Assembly: GCA_049601975.1 (NCBI GenBank)
Contig: JBMYRC010000031.1
Span: 1-36,571 of the forward strand
From: UBA6544 sp049601975
GTDB taxonomy: Bacteria > Pseudomonadota > Alphaproteobacteria > UBA8366
Direction of reading: 5' to 3'
Length of the DNA stretch: 36,571 nt
Part shown: positions 30,426 through 36,571 of the stretch, piece by piece
Position numbering within the stretch: position 1 is the first letter of the stretch
Layout of the letters: each line of letters begins with the position of its first letter
Notes under the pieces: model-generated
Told to the model about the DNA's origin: nothing
Seen by the model: only the letters and a program-made list of their open reading frames with translations
The model's database searches: none
Made by a program: the position numbers and the translations under genes

Positions 30426-31574
30426 GTGCCAGTACCAGTTCGACAGCAAGCGCGGGTCGCCACATATATTCTGAAGCAGAAGCTTTTGGGCCGTGAGCGC
30501 TATCCCTTGGTCCTTATGCTGGAGCCGTTGTTCCGCTGCAATTTGGCGTGTTCCGGGTGCGGTAAGATTGACTATCCCGACGCCATCTTGAACAAACGTT
30601 TGAGCGTTGAGGATTGCATGGCCGCCGCTGATGAATGCGGCGCACCGATGGTCGCGATTCCGGGTGGCGAACCGCTGCTTCATAAGGAAATCGGCGAGAT
30701 CGTAAAAGGGCTGGTAGCGCGCAAGAAATATGTCTCGCTTTGTACCAACGCTCTATTGCTTGAGAAGAAACTCGATCTTTTTGAGCCATCGCCCTATTTG
30801 TTCTTCTCCGTTCATCTGGACGGTCTCAAGAAAGAACATGACAAGTCGGTCTGCCAAGACGGTGTCTTTGATCGTGCGGTAAAGGCGATCAAAGCGGCAC
30901 AAGCCGCCGGTCATACGGTCAACGTCAATGCGACAATATTTGATGGTACAGGGGCGGATCGGGTCGCTGATTTCTTGGACTTCTGCGAGGATAGTGGAAT
31001 TTCCGGGGTAAGTATTTCGCCGGGCTATGCTTACGAGCGTGCGCCGAATCAGGAACATTTCTTGAGTCGTCAAAAAACCAAACAGCTATTCCGCGATATC
31101 TTTGCGCGCGGTAAGGATCGCAAGTGGCCAATTAGCCATTCCAGTCTTTTCTTAGATTTCCTTGCGGGCAACCAGACTTATCAATGTACCCCTTGGGGAA
31201 TGCCGACGCGCAATATCTTCGGTTGGCAACGACCCTGTTACCTGCTCGGAGAAGGCTATGCACCGAGTTTCCAAGCCTTGATGGAAGAGACCGAGTGGGA
31301 ACAATACGGCACGGGGAAATATGAGAAATGCGCCGACTGTATGGCACATTGCGGATATGAGCCGACGGCCGCGGCGGATGCGCTGTCCCATCCGATCAAA
31401 GCGCTAATGACCTCTCTTCGCGGTATCCGGACGGAAGGTCCGATGGCGGAGGAAATTGATATGTTGGCGCAACGGCCGGCGGAATTTATCTTCGAGAAGA
31501 TGGTCGAAAATCTGGCAACCGATCCTGTGTCTAAAGACGGTGCCTCAAAATCCGAGCGCAGCGACGCGGCGTAA
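30426..31574 (+). CDS. hpnH: Adenosylhopane-forming radical SAM enzyme HpnH
   Basis: 382 residues. The radical SAM cluster motif is CNLACSGC with Cys38, Cys42 and Cys45, preceded by the family-typical YPLVLMLEPLFR and followed by GKIDYP. HpnH adds 5'-deoxyadenosyl to diploptene (hopene) to give adenosylhopane. The start is GTG at 30426 (reading MPVPVRQQARVATYILKQ), with AAAGGA nine bases upstream; the N-terminus matches HpnH. The C-terminal CADCMAHCGYEP carries further cysteines seen in the family. It converges with hpnG; the two 3' ends overlap by 30 bases (31545-31574). Confidence 0.95.
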   Translation: MPVPVRQQARVATYILKQKLLGRERYPLVLMLEPLFRCNLACSGCGKIDYPDAILNKRLSVEDCMAAADECGAPMVAIPGGEPLLHKEIGEIVKGLVARKKYVSLCTNALLLEKKLDLFEPSPYLFFSVHLDGLKKEHDKSVCQDGVFDRAVKAIKAAQAAGHTVNVNATIFDGTGADRVADFLDFCEDSGISGVSISPGYAYERAPNQEHFLSRQKTKQLFRDIFARGKDRKWPISHSSLFLDFLAGNQTYQCTPWGMPTRNIFGWQRPCYLLGEGYAPSFQALMEETEWEQYGTGKYEKCADCMAHCGYEPTAAADALSHPIKALMTSLRGIRTEGPMAEEIDMLAQRPAEFIFEKMVENLATDPVSKDGASKSERSDAA

Positions 31575-32222
31575 ACTCGCTAGGGCCGTGGATGAGTCAC
31601 AGCCCAATCGCATCAGTCCTGGAAGTTCCCAAGGGCGTAGCATCAGTTCTAGCAAAACGGCGAGGGGTCGTGTCGTGCCGTCCGGCGCGAGTCCTTCGAG
31701 TACGGCTATGGGCAACTTTCGCGATGCCGGGTCTGCAATGCTTCGGATCGCGATAAACGGGATATTATGACGGGTGGCCACGGCCGCGACGCCGCTGCTT
31801 TCCATATCTACCGCCAGAGCACCAGTGCGGGCGAACAACGCGGCTTTTTCTGATGCTGTGGCGGCGGCTTTCTCCATTGTCGCGATCGTACCGCAGGTAA
31901 AGTCAACGTTTGGGGCAAGAGTTTCCGTTAACGCGTGGTACCAAGCTTCATCTGTTTGAAATTGTTCTCCAGTGCCATCGATAACGGATTTGGCGAGAAT
32001 TATGTGACCGGGTGTAAGTGTTGGCTCCAAGGCCCCGGCGATACCAAAGCTCACCAAGGCATCAGCTCCATTGCTTACCAGATACTCAGCCCCCGCATAA
32101 GCACGCCCAGGGCTACCTCCGGCGCAGAAGGAGAGCTTGTATTTATCATTTATATGAATTGGCACACTCTCGAGACAGGCCGTCTCCGAGCGCATGCCCG
32201 TGACAATACCGAGGCGGCTCAC
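31545..32222 (-). CDS. hpnG: Adenosylhopane nucleosidase/phosphorylase HpnG
   Basis: 225 residues from the GTG at 32222 (VSRLGIVTGMRSE). The fold is that of the nucleoside phosphorylase / MTA-SAH nucleosidase family (PF01048): FCAGGSPGRAYAGAEYLV, ALVSFGIAGAL, the VDMESSGVAAVA active-site region and FIAIRSIAD. HpnG removes adenine from adenosylhopane to give ribosylhopane. The frame is open farther upstream to 32357 but that part overlaps shc. The GTG overlaps the shc stop by four bases (GTGA), indicating coupling. Its 3' end overlaps hpnH tail to tail. Confidence 0.88.
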   Translation of the reverse strand: MSRLGIVTGMRSETACLESVPIHINDKYKLSFCAGGSPGRAYAGAEYLVSNGADALVSFGIAGALEPTLTPGHIILAKSVIDGTGEQFQTDEAWYHALTETLAPNVDFTCGTIATMEKAAATASEKAALFARTGALAVDMESSGVAAVATRHNIPFIAIRSIADPASRKLPIAVLEGLAPDGTTRPLAVLLELMLRPWELPGLMRLGCDSSTALASLRRVAALGF

Positions 32223-34168
32223 ATGCCGAAGGGAACTGTACCTGTGTTCCCTTTCTTCAAATTTCGATAGCGCGACAATGCCCAGAGTGGGAAGTAGACG
32301 CTGTATCCGTGATATTTCAAATAGAAGACCTTTGGGAAGCCGACGGCAGTGTACCATGGCTCTTCCCAGGTCGAGCCGTTACGCGGAGATTCGATCAGGA
32401 ATTTGACGCCGCGCTTGACGCTTTCGCTGTCTGCTTCCCCCGCTGCCATCAAACCTAGAATCGCCCAAGAGGTTTGCGATGCCGTGCTCGCTTTAACGAC
32501 TTCTTTGGTTTCGTCCCAATACGTCGAGCCGTCTTCACCCCAGCCGCCATCCTCGCCCTGTTGCGCTTTGAGCCAGTCAACTGCCTTACGGATATATGGT
32601 GCGTTCATGTCCTCACCCGCCGCGTTCAACGCGCAAAGAACGGACCATGTACCATAGACATAATTGGTGCCCCAACGACCAAACCAAGATCCGTTTTCTT
32701 CCTGATCAGCCTTGAGGTATTCAACACCGCGGGTGATTTCGCTGGTGTATTTTTCATCGTCGAGCTGGGCTAACATTCCGACGCAACGCGCCGTAACGTC
32801 GGCTGTAGGCGGGTCCAATAATGCCCCGTGATCGGCGAAGGGGATGTGATTCAGGTATTCGTATGTATTATCCGCATCGAACGAGCCCCATCCGCCGTTC
32901 TTGCTTTGCATCCCAACGATCCACTCAGCGGCACGCTCGATGTTCTGGCGGAATTTTTTGCGGTCCATCCTGTCCAGTGCCAAGGCCACAAGGGCGGTAT
33001 CGTCGACATCGGGGTAGTAATCGTTGGCGTATTCGAACGGCCAGCCGCCAGGTCGAAGGCCGGGGCGGTTATCTGCCCAGTCGCCTTCAACGTCGAGAAT
33101 TTGCTTCTCCGCCAGCCAGGTTGCGGCGCGGCTGAGTTCCTTTGTCTCGTCTGAACAGTTCGCTTCTGCGAGCGAATGCACCGCCAATCCGGTATCCCAG
33201 ATTGGTGAAAGACAAGGCTGGCAGAAGCCTTTCTCGTCATCCAAGCGGAGTAATTTCTGGATAGATGATTTGGCGGTGAGCAAGTCGGGATCGTCTTTCG
33301 GATATCCAAGCGCTTCGAATGCCATGACGGCATTGGCCATTGCCGGGAAGATACCGCCAAGGCCATCTTCGCCATTGAGCCGAGGTTTGATGAATTTAAC
33401 TGCTGCTTTTAACGCACGTTGCCGTGCCGTCCGCGGTAACATCGGCTCAATTTTCCGCAAAATTTTATCGATACCAAGAAACAACTCACCCCAAGCGGAG
33501 CCCGTTGGATTGTGCAGATAGCGAGCTTCATCTTCCGGTTTGCGGATAAAAAGCTCTTCAATGTTAATGCCGCGCGGATTTTTGGCCCGTGGTTTCAGAG
33601 CCATAAGAATGAGTAGCGGGACGAGTACCGTGCGAGACCAATAAGAAATCTTGCTGAGATGGAACGGAAACCAGTTCGGCAACAGCATGATCTCAACCGG
33701 CATAACGGGCACGGCGCGCCACGGCACTTGCGCGAACAAGGCGAGAGTTATCCGGGTGAAGACATTGGCGCTCGCGGCACCGCCGGCTGCAAGAATAGCA
33801 TCTCGTGCGCGCGTCATATGTACGGCATCCGGCGATTCGCCGACGAGTTTGAGGGCAAAATAAGCCTTCACACTGGCGCTGATATTAAATTCACCGCCAT
33901 AGAATAGCGCCCAACCGCCGTGATCACCTTGAATGGTTTTCAAATAGGCGGCGAGTTTCTTTTCCGAGACATCATCAATTTCATCGAGATAATGATGGAG
34001 CAGAATGAACTCCGCCGGTATCGTTGCATCGGCTTCTAGATCGAATACCCAATGACCATCCTCCGCCTGCATCGATTTTAAATCGTCGCGTGCTTCGTGG
34101 ATGGTTGATTCGACCTGGGACAGCAATGTCCTGTCATCAGCCAGTTGTTCGTTTAGTAAGGCATCCAT
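32219..34168 (-). CDS. shc: Squalene-hopene cyclase
   Basis: 649 residues, full length. The catalytic acid motif DVDD is at 387-390 in DYYPDVDDTALV, starting the cationic cyclisation of squalene. QW repeats are visible, such as NGGWGSFD, ENGSWFGRW and EDGGWGED, along with GDHGGWALFYGGEFN near the N-terminus. The enzyme is a monotopic membrane protein that makes hopene and hopanol. The start ATG at 34168 has no clear ribosome binding site (AAGG is very close), and a better promoter-like element lies upstream. It is preceded by hpnE (163-base gap) and overlaps hpnG by four bases. Confidence 0.96.
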   Translation of the reverse strand: MDALLNEQLADDRTLLSQVESTIHEARDDLKSMQAEDGHWVFDLEADATIPAEFILLHHYLDEIDDVSEKKLAAYLKTIQGDHGGWALFYGGEFNISASVKAYFALKLVGESPDAVHMTRARDAILAAGGAASANVFTRITLALFAQVPWRAVPVMPVEIMLLPNWFPFHLSKISYWSRTVLVPLLILMALKPRAKNPRGINIEELFIRKPEDEARYLHNPTGSAWGELFLGIDKILRKIEPMLPRTARQRALKAAVKFIKPRLNGEDGLGGIFPAMANAVMAFEALGYPKDDPDLLTAKSSIQKLLRLDDEKGFCQPCLSPIWDTGLAVHSLAEANCSDETKELSRAATWLAEKQILDVEGDWADNRPGLRPGGWPFEYANDYYPDVDDTALVALALDRMDRKKFRQNIERAAEWIVGMQSKNGGWGSFDADNTYEYLNHIPFADHGALLDPPTADVTARCVGMLAQLDDEKYTSEITRGVEYLKADQEENGSWFGRWGTNYVYGTWSVLCALNAAGEDMNAPYIRKAVDWLKAQQGEDGGWGEDGSTYWDETKEVVKASTASQTSWAILGLMAAGEADSESVKRGVKFLIESPRNGSTWEEPWYTAVGFPKVFYLKYHGYSVYFPLWALSRYRNLKKGNTGTVPFGM

Positions 34169-34254
34169 GCCTTATATGGTCCCCATCGCCAATTGTATCG
34201 GCAGTTCTGGATTCGGATATTTTATATTGTCGGAATTACCATCTGGTGCGCGAT

Positions 34255-34283
34255 AAATTTGTCGAGATACAGTCACTTGTCAA
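34255..34283 (-). promoter_or_regulatory. Candidate promoter upstream of shc
   Basis: In the 163-base gap between hpnE and shc, the minus strand carries a perfect -35 hexamer TTGACA (complement of 34278-34283). Seventeen bases further is an AT-rich AAATTT stretch (34255-34260) that is only a poor -10 match; a TATAAA lies farther downstream. The gap is AT-rich compared with the coding DNA, so an internal promoter for shc-hpnG is plausible but weakly supported. Confidence 0.25.
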
Positions 34284-34331
34284 GTAATGTGCTGCAAAAT
34301 TGCAACACAACCGCAATGCGATGGTGTGACT

Positions 34332-35597
34332 TCATGAATTTGCCTCGTTTATGACCGCCGCTGCGTGGTTACCGGAGCGAATCGAGCCTTCGATGGTCGC
34401 TGGGAGGCCAGTATTGGTCCAGTCCCCCGCGAGATAAATATTTTCGTATTTGCACCGCGTGGCGGGTCGTTCGCGAATCGATGCTGGTGTCTGGGCGAAT
34501 GTGGCTCGTTTTTCCTTCACGATTCGGTGCCGGGCGGGGATTCTCTTGGGAACCCCAACCACCGCGCGGTGTATGTCGGCCCATATCATATTGGCGATCT
34601 TGTCGGCGGCTAACTGAGCTAGGGCATCGGCGGCGCTGACGGTGACGGAAATGATATCTTCACGAAAAAAAATCCAATGCGCCGTTCCGCCGATCACGCC
34701 GATAAGACCGGCATTGTCCGGCGATGCGGGTATTTGTTCCAACCGAAAGTGAGCGTTGACGATTGGGTGGGTTTCCTTCGGGGTTTTCACTCCCGGCAAC
34801 AATGTTTGGGCGACATGGGGGGGAACGGCCAAAATGACAATGTCGTTCTCTTGCAACTCAATTAGGCGGTCGGTGAAATGGAGCGCCGTCGCACGACTAT
34901 CCTCATAGTCGATCTCGCGCAGGCGGGTGTTGGGTGTGAAGGCAACCCGGCTATGTTCGAGGTAAGCCAAGGCAGGTGTCACGAAGGTCTCGGACAATCC
35001 GGTTTTTGCCATGCGTGGCATACAATTGGCACCGCCCCGTCCAAAGGTTTCCCGAAGTACTGTCGCCAACAACACAGCTGAACCGTCTTCGGCGGGTGTA
35101 TTGAGGACGCCGACGGCGAAGGGTTCCCAAAAGCAGCGAAATAATTGGCTTTCTGTATCGACGACGTTGCGCAGGGCCACATCCGAGCCGACAGTCAAAA
35201 GTTTTAACGCTTTCACATAATCCCACAGGCTGGTGCCTGGGATACGCCGCTCCGCATTCAGCAGCCATCCGGGCCACCGGCCTTGCTCGACTTCCACCGT
35301 CCAGCGTTGGTCGTTCGCCAGATCGACGAACGGGAAGAGCGCTCTGTCAGGGCCGACCAATTCATCGGAAGCGCCGATGACGCTCAGATAATCGCGGACG
35401 GCGGTATTGCCGCTGAGCAGGAGATGATTACCGTTATCAATGATGCATTCAAGACGTTCGTCATGATAGGAGCGGCAACGACCCCCCGCATGCCCGGCGC
35501 TGTCGTAAAGGGTTATGTTATGCCGTTTGTCAGCGGCCAGACGAACCGCACAGGCGAGACCGGACATTCCGGCTCCGATAATGTGAACAGTTGCCAT
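34332..35597 (-). CDS. hpnE: Hydroxysqualene dehydroxylase HpnE (FAD-dependent)
   Basis: 421 residues from the ATG at 35597. The FAD-binding site is VHIIGAGMSGLACAVRLA (4-21), followed by a YDS acidic end and the GGRCRSY segment of the amine oxidase/desaturase family; the C-terminal YLAGDWTNTGLPATIEGSIRSG closes the FAD fold. HpnE reduces hydroxysqualene to squalene in the HpnC-HpnD-HpnE route. The frame extends upstream to 35681 but those residues overlap hpnD and precede the flavin site without reason. The gene starts five bases after the hpnD stop, so the two are cotranscribed. Confidence 0.92.
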   Translation of the reverse strand: MATVHIIGAGMSGLACAVRLAADKRHNITLYDSAGHAGGRCRSYHDERLECIIDNGNHLLLSGNTAVRDYLSVIGASDELVGPDRALFPFVDLANDQRWTVEVEQGRWPGWLLNAERRIPGTSLWDYVKALKLLTVGSDVALRNVVDTESQLFRCFWEPFAVGVLNTPAEDGSAVLLATVLRETFGRGGANCMPRMAKTGLSETFVTPALAYLEHSRVAFTPNTRLREIDYEDSRATALHFTDRLIELQENDIVILAVPPHVAQTLLPGVKTPKETHPIVNAHFRLEQIPASPDNAGLIGVIGGTAHWIFFREDIISVTVSAADALAQLAADKIANMIWADIHRAVVGVPKRIPARHRIVKEKRATFAQTPASIRERPATRCKYENIYLAGDWTNTGLPATIEGSIRSGNHAAAVINEANS

Positions 35598-35602
35598 GAC
35601 GC

Positions 35603-36490
35603 TTAAAACAGTCCGTAGCGCAGCAGAATCCAAATTTTCACGGGTTTCGATACTTTGACCGGCGTGTTCAGCCGTGTCCATCCACGCTTGATCAGACCGT
35701 CGAGCACGCGGCGGTAGACCTGCATCATCAATACGGCGGGTCGTATATTATTTCGCGAACACTCAGCCATCGCCGCTTCGGCATCTGCGTAATGCCGTTG
35801 AGCGATTCGAGAGAGGTCTTCACAGACTGCTGGTAGACCGGGTTGATCTATGACTTCACTCGGATCGCGGGTCGAAATACCGTGTCGGTCCAACAAGTCA
35901 CTTGGTAGATAGAGCCGGTCGCGTTCGGCGTCTTCCGTGATATCGCGCAAAATATTTGTCAGTTGAAGGGCGCGTCCGAGCGAAGTCGCGACATGCTGTG
36001 CCGCCTCGCCGCTATCGCCGAAGACTCGCACGGACAACCGCCCGACGGCGCTCGCGACGCGGTCACAATATTGGTCCAATACGGCCATTTCCGGGCCGTG
36101 GGTCGCGGTTTCGTCCGCATCCATCTCCATGCCGTCGATTAGGTCCAACAGATCTTGCTTCTGAAGTCCGTATTGCGCAATGGCGGTGGCCAGGGCACGA
36201 CCTGTTAGGCTGTTCGGGTGCCCGGCAAAAATGCGGTCGATTTCTTCGCGCCATCCCTTGAGGAGGCGCCGCTTCTCCGTGAGTTCTAACGGGTCATCCG
36301 CGATATCGTCGACTTCCCGGCAGAAGGCATAGATCGCATACATGGCCTCGCGTCGTTCCGTCGACAGCACCTTGATGCCGGAGAGAAACGAGCTGCCGGA
36401 TGCCATGGAGACCTGTCGCACATGCTGTTGTGCCGCATTGTCCATCTCTTCCATGGATTGAAAGTCCTGGGATTCCGTCGTGGCACTCAT
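35603..36490 (-). CDS. hpnD: Presqualene diphosphate synthase HpnD
   Basis: 295 residues of the squalene/phytoene synthase family. The two Mg-binding aspartate-rich motifs are DDIAD at 61-65 and DITED at 183-187, and RREAMYAIYAFCREVDD and LQLTNILRD are standard. HpnD couples two farnesyl diphosphates to presqualene diphosphate. The pre-motif MASGSSFLSGIKVL is typical of HpnD. The start ATG at 36490 is one option; a later Met at residue 16 is also possible. It follows the partial gene ending at 36502 by 11 bases. Confidence 0.92.
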   Translation of the reverse strand: MSATTESQDFQSMEEMDNAAQQHVRQVSMASGSSFLSGIKVLSTERREAMYAIYAFCREVDDIADDPLELTEKRRLLKGWREEIDRIFAGHPNSLTGRALATAIAQYGLQKQDLLDLIDGMEMDADETATHGPEMAVLDQYCDRVASAVGRLSVRVFGDSGEAAQHVATSLGRALQLTNILRDITEDAERDRLYLPSDLLDRHGISTRDPSEVIDQPGLPAVCEDLSRIAQRHYADAEAAMAECSRNNIRPAVLMMQVYRRVLDGLIKRGWTRLNTPVKVSKPVKIWILLRYGLF

Positions 36491-36501
36491 GCGTCGCTCG
36501 G

Positions 36502-36571
36502 TTAGGCGCTGGCCAATTCGGCGGCGGTTTTATCGGCCCCGATGGCAAGGAGTGCGGTTTGGACGATATGG
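36502..36571 (-). CDS. Partial CDS, probably C-terminus of HpnC
   Basis: A frame enters from the right edge on the minus strand and ends with TAA at 36502-36504, giving at least 22 residues (HIVQTALLAIGADKTAAELA...). The stretch is too short to identify by sequence. In most hopanoid clusters hpnC precedes hpnD, and the 11-base spacing fits cotranscription, so HpnC (hydroxysqualene synthase) is inferred from position only. Confidence 0.5.
   Translation of the reverse strand, partial: HIVQTALLAIGADKTAAELASA

Noticed and set aside
1..36571. CRISPR arrays, tRNA or rRNA genes, insertion sequences, phage genes
   Set aside because: I read the gaps and found no repeat-spacer pattern, cloverleaf-like block, transposase or integrase motif.

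Overview
The window looks like a chromosomal piece of an alphaproteobacterium, probably a free-living Rhodospirillales-type lineage. That is an inference from a near-complete hopanoid locus (hpnD, hpnE, shc, hpnG, hpnH, ispH, hpnA, hpnL, hpnM, hpnN) and from tightly packed, mostly 4-bp-overlapping operons. I see no rRNA, tRNA, CRISPR array, insertion sequence or phage gene. Gene-free gaps are short, all under 300 bp.

Left part (1 to about 14.3 kb): two divergent seven-gene operons read away from a 277-bp spacer (6701-6977). Leftwards run four paralogous DMT/EamA transporters joined by ATGA overlaps, then an alpha/beta hydrolase, a crotonase and an ornithine-cyclodeaminase-family protein. Rightwards run a second crotonase, a cyclase-family hydrolase, a DehI-like protein, an Ldh-family oxidoreductase, a GFA-type zinc protein, a DAO-type flavoprotein and a PaaI thioesterase. 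Together they look like uptake or export plus catabolism of an unidentified, probably nitrogen-containing organic acid. A D-glutamate-cyclase-family protein and a TauE/SafE permease follow on the minus strand, and the 3' end of an amidohydrolase gene lies at the left edge.

Middle part (14.4 to 21 kb): a class III aminotransferase; a glutaredoxin-DinB fusion interrupted by an in-frame TGA exactly where the family has the first cysteine of its CxxC; an isochorismatase-type hydrolase; a small cupin; a decayed histidine kinase tail; a GMC oxidoreductase and an acyl-CoA dehydrogenase. The TGA-containing gene is the most striking item. It has a good ribosome binding site, a plausible promoter, 239 intact codons after the TGA and a UxxC pattern, so it is a strong candidate selenoprotein.

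Right part (21 to 36.6 kb): the hopanoid region. hpnM (with a methyltransferase) and hpnN are divergent. hpnL diverges from a four-gene operon of a nucleotidyltransferase, a CDP-alcohol phosphatidyltransferase-like protein, hpnA and a second CDP-alcohol phosphatidyltransferase-like protein. Then come ispH and hpnH, which converge on a minus-strand run of hpnD, hpnE, shc and hpnG. The right edge cuts what is probably hpnC. The enzymes cover presqualene diphosphate to squalene (HpnD, HpnE and the presumed HpnC), cyclisation to hopene (Shc), adenosylation (HpnH), removal of adenine (HpnG) and transport (HpnN, with HpnM). The nucleotidyltransferase and the two CDP-alcohol transferase-like proteins are not part of the known hopanoid pathway. 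Both transferase-like proteins lack the fourth aspartate of the family motif, so this small module may make an undescribed lipid headgroup.
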